Part shown: piece by piece, positions 8,918 through 20,069 of the stretch
How positions within the stretch are numbered: position 1 is the first letter of the stretch
Layout: every line of letters begins with the position of its first letter
Made by a program: the position numbers and the translations under genes
The notes under the pieces: model-generated
What the model was told of the DNA's origin: nothing
What the model saw: only the letters and a program-made list of their open reading frames with translations
Databases searched by the model: none
Assembly: GCA_016793095.1 (NCBI GenBank)
Contig: JAEUJQ010000070.1
Span: forward strand, 1 to 60,191
Length of the DNA: 60,191 nt
Direction: 5' to 3'
Source of the DNA: Myxococcaceae bacterium
GTDB lineage: Bacteria; Myxococcota; Myxococcia; Myxococcales; Myxococcaceae

Positions 8918-10767
8918 GGCGCGGGCGCAGTCTCACGCATGCGCTTGAGGAGCTGAATGCGCCGCTGGTGGTAGGTGAGGTTCAGCGGATCGAGCTGGAG
9001 CGCGGCCTCGATCGCGTCCACGGCCTCCTTGAGCTGGCTCTTCCCCTCGTACGCCTTGGAGGCGAGGTGCTTCACCAGCGCGCCGCCGGCGGCGTTCGGG
9101 TTCGCGGCCAGGTGGCCGGTGCGCAGCTTCTCGAGATCGACGACCGTGAGGCCGGCCTGCAGGCACCGCATCACGCCACGGAAGTTGCCCCGGTTCGCGT
9201 CGAACTCGGCGCGGTGCAGCGGGTTGCCCAGCACGTCGGCGGTGGACTTGAGGCGCGCGACCGTCGCGTCTACCTGGGTTCGCTGGCTCGCTGAGAGGGG
9301 CCGGGTCGAGATCTTCTCGAGCTCGGCGGTCGCCTCGCGCACCTTCGCGCGGATCTCGGACGACTCAGTGTCGGTGGCGCAGGCGATGAGGGCGTAGTGA
9401 TCGCCGTTGACGCGCTGCCGGTACTTCGCGAGCACGCGCTCGGCCTCGGGATCGTCGGTGGCCGAGATGGTGGCCCGTGGCTGCTCGCTGGGCGGCAGGC
9501 CCTGGATGAGCCGCGCGACGGCTTCGCGGAGGCTCGCGGTCAGATCGACGAACTGCACGCCGAAGCCGCCCGACATGCCCCACGCCCGCGCCTGCTCCGG
9601 CGTCACGTGCCGCACCACCTCGCCGAGCAGCATCTCCCCGCCCTCGCTGATGGTGATCTTCACCTTGGTGAAGAGGGGCGGCAGGCGGCCCTCGCTGGCG
9701 AGGAACATGCCTCCGCGCGAGATGTCGGTGCACTTGAGGGTGCCCAGCGACTTCCCGTCCACGATCGACACGTTCGCCGAGAACTTCGCGGCGAAGCGCT
9801 CGAGCGTCGGCCCCCTCGCAGGGGACGTCGAGGTCGTCAGGGGCGGAACCGGAGGCGTGGTCGGGGCGACCGGCGTCGCGCGCGCTGGCAGCACCCGCGC
9901 GGGCGTCGAGGCGACCCACTGCAGCACGTCCTCGAGGGCCTTCGCGAACTCGGCCGCCGTCTGGAACCGGTGCGCCGGGTCCTTCGACATCGCCTTCATG
10001 ATCGCCTGGCTCAGCGGCACGGGGCAGGTCGGCACCACCTCGTGCGGCGGCCTGGGGTTCTGCGTGCGGTGCGCGACCAGCAGATCGGTGAGGCCGCGCT
10101 GGGGGAAGGGCAGGCGCGCGGTCGCCATCAGCCAGGCGATGCAGCCCAGGCCGTAGATGTCGGCGCGGCCGTCTACCGGCTGGCTGTTCGCCTGCTCGGG
10201 GGACATGAACTCCGGGGTGCCCACGATCAGTCCCGCCGCCGTGTGCTGCTCCGCGCGCTCGGTGTCGAGGAGCTTCGCGAGGCCGAAGTCGAGCACCTTG
10301 ACGAAGTTCTCCTGCTTGCCGCGCTTCATCAGGAAGATGTTCTCGGGCTTCAGATCGCGGTGGACGATGCCCGCCGAGTGCGCCGCCTGCAGCGCGTCGC
10401 AGACCTGAAGAAGAATCGGGATGCTGACCGTCGCGGGCACTGGCGCCGTCAACAGGTAGTTGAGCGGCTTGCCCTCGAGGTACTCCATCACGAGGTAGTA
10501 CCGGTTCGGCGGCACCACGTTCATGTCGAAGATGTTGACGATGTTCTCGTGGCCGATGAGGTTGACCGCGCGCGCCTCTGCGTAGAACCGCGCCACCAGG
10601 TTCTCGTCGCTGGCGAGGCGCTCCATCAGCACCTTGATCGCCACCCGACTCGCGATCACCGAGTGTTCGCCCAGGTACACGGTGCCCATACCGCCGCGGC
10701 CGATCACCTTCGTGATCCGGAAGGACCCGATGGTCTGCCCGACCAGGTTCTCTTGCGCTGCGGCCAT
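8914..10767 (-). CDS. Ser/Thr protein kinase with PilZ and helical C-terminal domains
   Basis: 617 residues, cytoplasmic, no transmembrane segment. The kinase domain (about 13-285) has the loop GRGGMG, Lys in VAIKVL, a canonical catalytic loop HRDLKPEN, DFG in LDFGLAKLL, and GTPEFMSPEQ. A Pro/Thr linker leads to a PilZ-type domain (about 325-435) with DISRGGMFL and GFGVQFVDL; PilZ domains often bind cyclic di-GMP, although the N-terminal RxxxR is not obvious. The last 180 residues are helical, with a degenerate J-like block (DHYALIACATDTESSEIRAK) and a TPR-like end. It is translationally coupled to the FHA gene and two genes upstream of the CPBP protease. Confidence 0.92.
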   Translation of the reverse strand: MAAAQENLVGQTIGSFRITKVIGRGGMGTVYLGEHSVIASRVAIKVLMERLASDENLVARFYAEARAVNLIGHENIVNIFDMNVVPPNRYYLVMEYLEGKPLNYLLTAPVPATVSIPILLQVCDALQAAHSAGIVHRDLKPENIFLMKRGKQENFVKVLDFGLAKLLDTERAEQHTAAGLIVGTPEFMSPEQANSQPVDGRADIYGLGCIAWLMATARLPFPQRGLTDLLVAHRTQNPRPPHEVVPTCPVPLSQAIMKAMSKDPAHRFQTAAEFAKALEDVLQWVASTPARVLPARATPVAPTTPPVPPLTTSTSPARGPTLERFAAKFSANVSIVDGKSLGTLKCTDISRGGMFLASEGRLPPLFTKVKITISEGGEMLLGEVVRHVTPEQARAWGMSGGFGVQFVDLTASLREAVARLIQGLPPSEQPRATISATDDPEAERVLAKYRQRVNGDHYALIACATDTESSEIRAKVREATAELEKISTRPLSASQRTQVDATVARLKSTADVLGNPLHRAEFDANRGNFRGVMRCLQAGLTVVDLEKLRTGHLAANPNAAGGALVKHLASKAYEGKSQLKEAVDAIEAALQLDPLNLTYHQRRIQLLKRMRETAPAP

Positions 10768-10813
10768 GGGTTCGACCCGACTGTATAGGACGCGTGGCAG
10801 CCGGTGGTGAATT

Positions 10814-12607
10814 TCAGCTGCGGCGGATCGCTTTCAAGAACTGCTTCACCTCGCGGGCGTTGACGACATCGCCGACACGGGCCCACCCCTTCCGCGCAGA
10901 GGCGATGGCGAAGGGCAGGTGCGCCGACAGCTCGCTCACCGAGTGCGCGTCGGTGCTGATGACGAGCTTGAGGCCGCGCTCGAGCGCCTTGCGCACGTGC
11001 TCGGGTGAGAGATCCATGCGATCGGGGCAGCCGTTGACCTCGATCGTCACGCCCTTCTTCGCGGCCTTGTCGAGGATCTCCTCCATGCGCATGGGCGCCG
11101 GCTCCCGCTTGCCGATCAGCCGCCCGGTCGGGTGCCCCCAGATGTGGAGGAACGGGTTGTCGAAGGCGTTGAGCATGCGCCGGGTCATCTGCTCCTCGTC
11201 CTGGCTGTAGCGCTGGTGAATGGAGCCGATCACCACGTCGAGCTGCTCCAGCACCGAGTCCGGGTAGTCGAGGCTGCCGTCCTCGAGAATGTCGCTCTCG
11301 ACGCCCTTGAGCAGGCGAATGCCCTTCACGGTCTCGTTGACGCGGTCGATCTCGTCCCACTGCTGCTTGAGCTTGTCGATGCTGAGGCCGCCGGCGTAGC
11401 CCGAGGTCTGGGAGTGCTCGGTCACCGTGAACCACGTGAGGCCGAGGGCCTTCGCGGCGCGCGCCATCTCCTCGAGCGAGTTCATGCCGTCGCTCCAGGT
11501 GCTGTGGGCGTGCACGTTGCCGACGATGTCGCTCGCGGTGATCAGATCGACGGGCAGCGTGTGCGCGAGCGCCGCCTCGATCTCGCCCCAGTCCTCGCGC
11601 AGCTCGGGCGGCACGTACTGCATGCCGAGCAGGGCGTAGAGGTCGGCCTCGTCGCGGATCGGCAGCTTGGCCTCGGCGCTCTCGTGCTTGGCGACGCCCG
11701 CCTTCGCCGCGGCGTTGTCACCGGCCTTCATGCGGTGCACGCCCCACTCGCTGATGGTGAGGCCCTTCTCGAGGGCCAGCCCACGCAGCTTGATGTGGTG
11801 CGCCTTCGAGCCGGTGAAGTGGTGCAGCGCCGACGCGAAGTCTTCGTCCGGCAGCACGCGCAGATCGACCTGCAGGTCCGACTCCTTGAGGCGCACCGAC
11901 GACTTCGACTCGCCGGCGCCGATCACCTCGCCGATCGCGGGGTACCTCTGGAAGTGGGCGAAGACGGGCTGCGGGTCGGGCGCCGACGCGAGAATGTCCA
12001 CGTCGGCGACGGTCTCGCGTTGGCGACGCACCGAGCCGCCGAGGCTGGCGCGTACGACTCCGGGCGCCTGCCTGATCCACGCGAGCAGCGCCTCGGCCTG
12101 GGGCAGCACGTCGCCGAGGCGCCTCCGCCCACCCGAGGACGCCGCGCGGCGGGCCACGGCGAGGTTCGCGAGCAGCTTCTCTTCGGTCTTCTGCCCGAAG
12201 CCCTTGAGCGTCCGGACGCGCTGCTCCTGGCAGGCCTTCTCGAGCTCGTCGAGGCTGCCGACGCCGAGCTGCTCGAAGAGCGCCCGCGCCTTCTTGGGGC
12301 CGAGGTCGGGCACGGTCATCAGCTCGAGGATCCTGGGAGGGAACTTCGCGCGGATCTCGTCGAGCGCGCTCATCTTCCCGGTGGTGGCGAGCTCCTCGAT
12401 CTTCTTCGCGATGCTCTCGCCGATGCCCGGCAAGGACGTCAGCGTGTGCTGTTCCACCATCGCGCCCAGATCGTCGGTGAGCGAGGCGATGCGCTCGGCC
12501 GCGATGTCGTAGGCCCGCACCTTGAAGGCGTTCTCGCCGTTGAGCTGCAGGTAGGCGCTCAGGTCCTTCAGGGCCTTCACCACGACCGCCTTGTCGACGC
12601 TCAGCAT
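10814..12607 (-). CDS. polX: Family X DNA polymerase/3'-5' exonuclease PolX
   Basis: 597 residues. The N-terminal HhH and 8-kDa-like region (NGENAFKVRAYDIAAERI; LPGIGESIAKKIEEL) is followed by the polymerase palm with GSVRRQRETVADVDIL, including the metal-binding Asp pair. The PHP domain starts at VHAHSTWSDGMNSLEEMA and continues through TVTEHS, IWGHPTGRL and STDAHSVSEL, which give the His/Asp metal ligands of the exonuclease. Domain order and length match bacterial PolX, a base-excision repair gap-filling enzyme. Start ATG 12607 gives MLSVDKAVVVKALKD. The divergent Rieske gene is 77 bases away. Confidence 0.94.
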   Translation of the reverse strand: MLSVDKAVVVKALKDLSAYLQLNGENAFKVRAYDIAAERIASLTDDLGAMVEQHTLTSLPGIGESIAKKIEELATTGKMSALDEIRAKFPPRILELMTVPDLGPKKARALFEQLGVGSLDELEKACQEQRVRTLKGFGQKTEEKLLANLAVARRAASSGGRRRLGDVLPQAEALLAWIRQAPGVVRASLGGSVRRQRETVADVDILASAPDPQPVFAHFQRYPAIGEVIGAGESKSSVRLKESDLQVDLRVLPDEDFASALHHFTGSKAHHIKLRGLALEKGLTISEWGVHRMKAGDNAAAKAGVAKHESAEAKLPIRDEADLYALLGMQYVPPELREDWGEIEAALAHTLPVDLITASDIVGNVHAHSTWSDGMNSLEEMARAAKALGLTWFTVTEHSQTSGYAGGLSIDKLKQQWDEIDRVNETVKGIRLLKGVESDILEDGSLDYPDSVLEQLDVVIGSIHQRYSQDEEQMTRRMLNAFDNPFLHIWGHPTGRLIGKREPAPMRMEEILDKAAKKGVTIEVNGCPDRMDLSPEHVRKALERGLKLVISTDAHSVSELSAHLPFAIASARKGWARVGDVVNAREVKQFLKAIRRS

Positions 12608-12684
12608 GAGCGCACCATACTTCAGCCACCTCGGCCCGCAGCCTCGCGCACGAAGCGGGGGAGGTGCGGTACAACCCGAACCCC

Positions 12685-13011
12685 ATGAGCGACTCCCGCG
12701 TCACCCTCGGGCCGGCCGATCTCGAGGAAGGCGAGCTGCGTGGCTACGCGATCGGCAAGCGGAACGTGCTGGTGGCCTGCGTCGGCGGGAAGCTCAAGGC
12801 GCTCGACGACTGGTGCAACCACGGAGGCTGCCTGCTGTCCGGCGGCCGGCTCGAGAAGAACCTGGTGATCTGTCCCTGCCACGAGGTCGGCTTCGATCTC
12901 GACAGCGGGAGGAACGCGACCTCTCCGGGCATCTGCGACGATCAGCCGTCGTTCCCGATCGAGGTGGTAGACGGCAAGGTGGTGGTGCTCGGTTTCGACC
13001 CGGATCGCTGA
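12685..13011 (+). CDS. Rieske [2Fe-2S] ferredoxin-like protein
   Basis: 108 residues with both Rieske motifs: WCNHGGC (CxH) and CPCHEVGFDLDSG (CxxH), so all four cluster ligands are present. It is the small stand-alone type that passes electrons to an oxygenase or reductase, or acts as a nitrite-reductase small-subunit-like protein. ATG 12685 gives MSDSRVTLGPADL and is preferred to an upstream in-frame ATG that adds MRYNPNP. It is first of three closely spaced genes (gaps of 9 and 3 bases) with a moaB-like gene and a TIGR02757 gene. Partner enzyme unknown. Confidence 0.9.
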   Translation: MSDSRVTLGPADLEEGELRGYAIGKRNVLVACVGGKLKALDDWCNHGGCLLSGGRLEKNLVICPCHEVGFDLDSGRNATSPGICDDQPSFPIEVVDGKVVVLGFDPDR

Positions 13012-13020
13012 GGGGAAAGA

Positions 13021-13563
13021 ATGGGACACGAAGGTCACGACGACGAACACGATCACCCGCCCGAGCCGCGCGTCGAGCCGTCGCGATCCCCGCCGGCGAC
13101 CGTGTCTGCCTGGGTCATCACCGTCAGCGACACGCGGACGGGCGCGAGCGATCGCGGTGGGCCGCTGATCCGCAACCTCCTCGAGCAGGCAGGCCACCTG
13201 GTGACCGGCAGCTCGCTGGTGCACTGCACGGTGCCCGACATCCGCCACGCGATGCGACAGGCGAAGGACAGCGGCGTGCGGGTGATCATCCTCACCGGTG
13301 GAACAGGCCTGGCGTCGAGCGACCTCACCATCGAGGCGGTGACGCCGATGTTCCAGCGCACCATCGACGGCTTCGGGGAGCTCTTCCGCATGCTCTCCTT
13401 CCAGGTGGTGGGCCCGGCGGCGATGTCCACCCGCACCACCGCCGGCGTGTGGGAGAGCATCATCGTCTACGCGCTGCCCGGCTCGCCTGCGGCCGCGAAG
13501 TTCGCGATGGAGCGGCTGGTGCTGCCCGAGGTGGGCCACCTCGTGCGGGAAGCGTCACGGTGA
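13021..13563 (+). CDS. moaB: MoaB/MogA family molybdopterin biosynthesis protein
   Basis: 180 residues. After a His/Asp-rich leader (GHEGHDDEHDH), the MogA/MoaB fold is clear: WVITVSDTRTGASDRGG, the pterin-binding IILTGGTGLASSDLT, and ALPGSPAAAKFAMERL. The family adenylates molybdopterin or acts in an equivalent step of molybdenum cofactor synthesis. The His-rich leader is not usual and could bind metal. GGGGAAAG precedes the start ATG. Assigning MoaB rather than MogA rests on length only. Confidence 0.88.
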   Translation: MGHEGHDDEHDHPPEPRVEPSRSPPATVSAWVITVSDTRTGASDRGGPLIRNLLEQAGHLVTGSSLVHCTVPDIRHAMRQAKDSGVRVIILTGGTGLASSDLTIEAVTPMFQRTIDGFGELFRMLSFQVVGPAAMSTRTTAGVWESIIVYALPGSPAAAKFAMERLVLPEVGHLVREASR

Positions 13564-13566
13564 CGC

Positions 13567-14451
13567 GTGCTGTCGAAGGCGCGCGCCGCGAGGCTCAGGC
13601 CGCTGCTCGACTCCCTCCGTGACTCACGGCCGTGGGCCGAGCGCATCGCCGCGGACCCGGTCGAGTTCCCGCACCGCTTCGAGGACCCGCGCGACGTCGA
13701 GGTGGTGGCGCTGCTGTCGGCGGCGCTGGCCTATGGCCGGGCCTCGCTCTTCAAGCCGAAGATCGAACAGGTGCTCGCGCGGCTGGGGCCAGCTCCGGCG
13801 GTGCGGCTCAAGGAACTGACGGTCAAGGCGTTGCCCCGCCTGCTCGACGGCTTCGTCTACCGCTTCAACCTGCCCGCCGACGTGGGCGTGTTGCTGATGG
13901 GCATGGGCGCCTGCCTTCGCCGGCGGGGTACCCTCGAAGACGTCTTCCTCGACGCGCGGGCGACGGCCGGTGACTGGCGAGGGGCGTTGAGCGGGTTCGC
14001 GCGACGCGTCCGTGAGGCCGGTGACGAGCGCGCGATCGTCAAGGCGCTGGGGCCGGTGCGCGGGCTCGACCACCTGCTCCCGCTCGGCGGCGGCGCGGCG
14101 AAGCGGCTGTCGCTCTACCTGCGGTGGATGGTGCGCGGCCCCGACGAGATCGACTTCGGCGTGTGGGGTCGGGTGTCGCCGGCGGACCTGGTGATCCCCC
14201 TCGACACGCACGTCGCCAGGCTGTCGACGTGGCTGGGCCTCACCTCGCGCGCGACGCACGGCTGGGCGATGGCCGACGAGATCACCGCCTCGCTGCGCGC
14301 GCTCGATGCCGCCGATCCGGTGCGGTACGACTTCGTGCTCTGCCACCTCGGCATGAGCGGCGCGTGCCCGGTCCGGCCGGAGAAGGCGAACTGCCGCCGC
14401 TGTCCACTGGTGTCGGAGTGCCGCGTCGGGAGGCGGCTCGTCAGGGACTGA
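13567..14451 (+). CDS. TIGR02757 (DUF2400) family protein
   Basis: 294 residues starting with GTG three bases after the moaB stop. The block DPVEFPHRFEDPRDVEVVAL and the helical body with LGGGAAKRLSLYLRWMVR, DFGVWGRVSPADLVIPLDTH and HLGMSGACPV are what I recognise as TIGR02757. The C-terminus has four cysteines, C-x8-C-x2-C-x5-C (CPVRPEKANCRRCPLVSEC), close to the [4Fe-4S] loop of endonuclease III-type glycosylases (C-x6-C-x2-C-x5-C). A DNA repair role is therefore possible but unproven. The 3' end overlaps the convergent channel gene by 11 bases. Confidence 0.8.
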   Translation: MLSKARAARLRPLLDSLRDSRPWAERIAADPVEFPHRFEDPRDVEVVALLSAALAYGRASLFKPKIEQVLARLGPAPAVRLKELTVKALPRLLDGFVYRFNLPADVGVLLMGMGACLRRRGTLEDVFLDARATAGDWRGALSGFARRVREAGDERAIVKALGPVRGLDHLLPLGGGAAKRLSLYLRWMVRGPDEIDFGVWGRVSPADLVIPLDTHVARLSTWLGLTSRATHGWAMADEITASLRALDAADPVRYDFVLCHLGMSGACPVRPEKANCRRCPLVSECRVGRRLVRD

Positions 14452-15892
14452 AGATTCGCCGCAGCCGGGTGAGCAGCCCCGCGGCGTCGGCCTTCTGCAG
14501 CGCGGCGCCGGCAGCTCCGGCCGCGAGCTCGGCCTTCCGGCGCGCGAGGAAGTCAGCGAGTTGCTCGGCGAGCTCGGGCTTCTCGGTGAAGAAGCGCTGG
14601 AACTCGCTGCGGCCGAACTCGAGCACCATGGTGTCGTCGATGGCCACCACCGTGGCGGCGCGCGGATCGCCCGTGAGCAGCGACATCTCTCCGAAGTACT
14701 GCCCGCGCGACAGGGTGGCGACCTCGCGCGGTGGCTGGCCGACGCGCACCGACACCCGCCCCGAGACGACGACGTAGAAGGTCTGGCCCTCACGTCCCTC
14801 GACGCAGATCGCCTCGCCCAGCCCGAAGTGGTGCTCGCGGCCTGCGTCGGCGATCGCCTTGCGCTCCACCGCGGTGAAGGGCTTGAAGAGGTCGAGCTCG
14901 CCGAGCAGCTCCTCGCGCAGGCCCTGCAGGCGAGGCGTCTCGGTGCGCATCGTCACCACGCGCTGCGGGAAGGGGATCTCGATGCCCGCGCGCCCGAACC
15001 GGTACCAGAGCCGCGCGAACACCTCGTCGTGCACGTGAGGCACGTTGGCCCAGTCGTCGATCCACAGCCGCACAACGTACTTCAACGACGACTCCTCGAA
15101 CTCCCACGTGCGCACCCACGGCGCCGGGGTCTTCAGCACGAGCGGGCTCTCGGCGAGCGCCTCGAGGATCTCGGTCTTCACCTTCGTCGGCGGGGCGGCG
15201 TAGGCGGCGCCGACGGTGAGATCGATCGCGACGGGCCGCCCGCCGCAGGTGAAGTTGACGATGGGCTCCTTCGCCGTGAGCGCGTTGGGCAGGGTGATCT
15301 GCTCCTTGCGCAGCGTCTCGATGCGGGTCGAGCGCCACGAGGTCTGCACCACCCGGCCCTCGTGCGGCCCGACGCGAATGAAGTCACCGACCTGGTAGGG
15401 GCGATCGAGCTGCAGCGACAGGCCGCTGAAGACGTTGCCCAGCGTGTCCTGCAGCGCGAAGCCCAGCACGAGCGAGAGCACGGCCGAGGTGCCGAGCAGG
15501 GTGGTGACGTCGAGCGCGAGCTGCGTCTTCAAGATGGGGATCGCCGTCGCCAGGTAGAGCAGGAAGTCGACGACGTCGCGGTGGATCTTCGCGGTCGGGG
15601 CGGCGCCGAGCCGACGGCGCAGCCAGAGCGTCAGCGCGACGACGAGCCGCACGCTGCCGAAGGCGAAGGCCAACATCCAGACGGCGCGCTCGAGCGGGTG
15701 CCACTCTTTCGGTGAGACCGCCTCGCCCCACACCATCGCGCCGCGCACCACGACGAAGATCGCGAACCACCCCATTGCGCCGAACACGTCCTCGCGCAGT
15801 CGCTCGTCCTTCGCGAACCGCCGCAGCACGATGGTAAGCGACAGCGCGACGGCGCCGAGGAGCAGGGCGAGCTGTCCATGGAGGAACGCCAT
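14441..15892 (-). CDS. MscS-type channel with C-terminal cyclic nucleotide-binding domain
   Basis: 483 residues. Four or so membrane helices occupy residues 1-170. The MscS core follows: LGTSAVLSLVLGFALQDTLG, NVFSGLSLQLDRPYQVGDFI and IETLRKEQITLPNALTAKEP. A cytoplasmic beta domain leads to a cNMP-binding domain (about 330-440) with GEAICVEGREGQTFYVV, RGQYFGEMSLLTGDPRAATV. The phosphate-binding FGEMSLLTGDPRAA cassette is well kept. The fusion corresponds to the bacterial cyclic nucleotide-gated (bCNG) branch of the MscS family. The ligand (cAMP or cGMP) is not deducible. Confidence 0.9.
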   Translation of the reverse strand: MAFLHGQLALLLGAVALSLTIVLRRFAKDERLREDVFGAMGWFAIFVVVRGAMVWGEAVSPKEWHPLERAVWMLAFAFGSVRLVVALTLWLRRRLGAAPTAKIHRDVVDFLLYLATAIPILKTQLALDVTTLLGTSAVLSLVLGFALQDTLGNVFSGLSLQLDRPYQVGDFIRVGPHEGRVVQTSWRSTRIETLRKEQITLPNALTAKEPIVNFTCGGRPVAIDLTVGAAYAAPPTKVKTEILEALAESPLVLKTPAPWVRTWEFEESSLKYVVRLWIDDWANVPHVHDEVFARLWYRFGRAGIEIPFPQRVVTMRTETPRLQGLREELLGELDLFKPFTAVERKAIADAGREHHFGLGEAICVEGREGQTFYVVVSGRVSVRVGQPPREVATLSRGQYFGEMSLLTGDPRAATVVAIDDTMVLEFGRSEFQRFFTEKPELAEQLADFLARRKAELAAGAAGAALQKADAAGLLTRLRRIFSP

Positions 15893-16055
15893 CGGGGCAG
15901 GGTGATAGCACGCCGTCGAGGCGCTGCTGCGCCGTCATGAACCCCTTGATGGGCGGGGCGTCTCTCGGCGCGGTCGTGGCCCGTCGTCCTCACTCGATCC
16001 GCCCGGCGCACCCTCCGCGCAGAGATCGCGCGTGTGCACCCGAGGCGGCAGACGT

Positions 16056-17096
16056 ATGAAGCCCGTCATGTCGCTCGCGGACGTGAAATGTCAGGACCGC
16101 GCCGTCGCCGCCCTCGAGGCTGCCCTCTCCCGAGGTCACGTTCACCACGCCTGGCTGTTCCACGGCCCAGACGGCGTGGGCAAGGAACTCGCGGCGTTCG
16201 GCCTCGCCCAGGCGCTCATCTGCACTGAGCAACCCAACGCGGGCTGCGGGGTGTGTGCGGCCTGCCGTCGGGTGCACAAGCGCAATCACCCCGACGTCAC
16301 GGTGGTGATGCCCGACGACGAGCTCGTGCGGCGGGGCATGGCGGGGCGCAGTGACTTCGAGCGCACGCCGTCGCGTGACATCCGCATCGAGCAGGTGCGC
16401 CAGCTTCAGGAGCGCCTCGCCTTCCGCGCGCTCGAGTCGAAGACGAAGGTGGCCGTCCTCCTCACCGCCCATGCGATGAACCCGTCAGCGCAGAACGCGC
16501 TGCTCAAGACGCTCGAGGAACCGCCCGCTGGCACCGTGTTGATCCTCGTCTCGTCAGCACCCGACAAGCTGCTGCCGACGATTCGCAGCCGGTGCGCGAA
16601 GGCCTCGTTCGGTCCGCTCCCGGTGGACTTCCTCGCAGCGCGCTTGATGGAGGGGAAGAAGGGGGTGGACGAGGCGACGGCGAAGCAGGCCGCGATGATG
16701 GCCGGCGGCTCGCTGGCCAGGGCGCTCTCGCTCGACGTGGACGCGCTGGGCGAGCGCAAGGACATCATCGAGCGCTTCGAGGCGCTGCAGCCCATGGACG
16801 CGCGCGGTTGGCTCGCGATGGCCGAGACCCTGGGCGACGATCGCGTCACGGCCGAGGTGGCGCTCGACGTGCTGCAGGTGTGGCTGCGCGACGTGCAGGC
16901 CGCGCAAGTGCCCGGCGCGCCGCTGGTGAACGTCGATCTGCAGCCGCTCGCGGTCGCGGCGGCGGCGAAGGTGTCTGCTGCCGCGCTCCACCGTCGCAAC
17001 CTGCTCATCGACGAGGCGCGCAACGCGATCACCCAGCGGAACGGCGCCGTGCGCCTCCAGCTCGAGCGCATGTTCGTCGAGATGTTCGCTGGCTGA
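16056..17096 (+). CDS. holB: DNA polymerase III delta' subunit
   Basis: 346-residue clamp-loader subunit of the AAA+ family. The fragment AWLFHGPDGVGKELAAFGLA is a P-loop (GPDGVGKE, without the usual Ser/Thr), as in delta' proteins that do not hydrolyse ATP. A zinc module follows (GCGVCAACRRVHKRNHPD), then SAQNALLKTLEEPPAGTVL and the SRC arginine-finger motif in LPTIRSRCAKASFG. ATG 16056 (MKPVMSLADVK) is preferred to an upstream in-frame codon; a third candidate is ATG 16068. Its stop overlaps the next start by one base. Confidence 0.92.
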   Translation: MKPVMSLADVKCQDRAVAALEAALSRGHVHHAWLFHGPDGVGKELAAFGLAQALICTEQPNAGCGVCAACRRVHKRNHPDVTVVMPDDELVRRGMAGRSDFERTPSRDIRIEQVRQLQERLAFRALESKTKVAVLLTAHAMNPSAQNALLKTLEEPPAGTVLILVSSAPDKLLPTIRSRCAKASFGPLPVDFLAARLMEGKKGVDEATAKQAAMMAGGSLARALSLDVDALGERKDIIERFEALQPMDARGWLAMAETLGDDRVTAEVALDVLQVWLRDVQAAQVPGAPLVNVDLQPLAVAAAAKVSAAALHRRNLLIDEARNAITQRNGAVRLQLERMFVEMFAG

Positions 17097-18317
17097 TGGA
17101 GCGCCGCCGCCCTGCCGCCTGGAAGCTCGGGTTGCTGTCGCTCCTGTACTTCGTGCAGGGTTTGCCCTTCGGCTTCCAGTCCAAGGGCCTCAAGCTGCTG
17201 CTCGCCGACGACAAGTCGGTGCCGATGACCGCGGTGACGTTGCTCGGCCTGCTCTCGCTGCCGTGGAGCGTCAAGCCGCTCTGGGCGCCCCTCGTCGATC
17301 GGTACGGCTCGGCTCGCTTCGGGCGACGCAAGTCGTGGATCGTTCCGCTCATGGCGCTGCTCGCGCTCACGCTCGCGGGGGCTGGCCTGACGCCGTACCC
17401 CGAGCTGCTGGTGCCGCTGCTGGCCGTCGTGCTGTTGATGAACGTCTTCGCCTCGATGCAGGACGTGCCGGTGGACGGGCTCGCGGTCGATCTGCTCTCG
17501 GAGCACGAGCTCGGTGCGGGAAACGCGGCGCAGGTCTCGGCGTACAAGATCGGCATGGCGGTCGGCGGGTCGATCTTCATCGGCCTGCTGCTGCCGCGCC
17601 TCGGCTGGGCGCCAGCGTTCCTCGTGCTCGCGGTGATCGCCGCCGTCGCGACGGTCGCGATGCTGCGGGTGGACGAGGCCGGTCGGACGCCCCCTGGCAG
17701 CATCGATGATCGGCTCTCTTTCCGCGAGATCGCGCGGCGTACCTGGCAGCTCGTCTCGAAGCCCGGCGGCGCGTGGCTCGTACTCTTCGTCGCCAGCTAC
17801 AAGATGGGCGAGGCGCTCTCCGATTCGGTGTTCGAGCCGTACCTGCAGCGGGTGCTGGGCTACTCGAAGGAGGACGTGGCTGGCTTCGCGCTCGTCGGGC
17901 AGGTGGGCTCGCTCGTGGGCTCGATCGCGGGCGGGCTGCTCGCGCAGCGCACCTCGTTGTTGCGCGCGGTCGGCACGACGTCGGCCGTGCGCGCGGTGTC
18001 GCTCGTCGGCATGTGGGCGCTCGCGGCAGGGCTGCTGCCGGGAACGCCGGCGGTGATCACCGCCGTCACGGGCCTCGAGCACTTCTTCGCTGGGCTCGTC
18101 ACCACCTGCATGTTCGCCTTCATGATGTCGAAGGTGGATCGCAGCGTCGGCGCGACGCACTTCACCCTGCTCGCTGCCGTCGAGGTGCTGGGGAAGTCTC
18201 CGACGGGCCTGGTCTCGGGCGCGCTCGTCGATGCGCTGGGCTGGGCGCCCGTCTTCCTGCTCGGGGCGGCGTTGTCGTGGGCCTTCCTCGCCCTCCTGCT
18301 GCCCCTCCGCCAACGCG

Positions 18318-18334
<17 letters not shown>
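17096..18334 (+). CDS. MFS transporter, AmpG-like
   Basis: 412 residues with 12 predicted hydrophobic helices. The opening LGLLSLLYFVQGLPFGFQ and LLSLPWSVKPLWAPLVDRYG resemble the AmpG/acetyl-CoA transporter branch of the major facilitator superfamily, which in enterobacteria imports anhydro-muropeptides for cell-wall recycling. The substrate cannot be read from sequence. The start ATG at 17096 shares its first base with the holB stop (TGATG), so the genes are translationally coupled although functionally unrelated. The 3' end overlaps the convergent histidine kinase gene by 17 bases. Confidence 0.85.
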
Positions 18335-20068
<1,734 letters not shown>

Positions 20069-20069
<1 letters not shown>

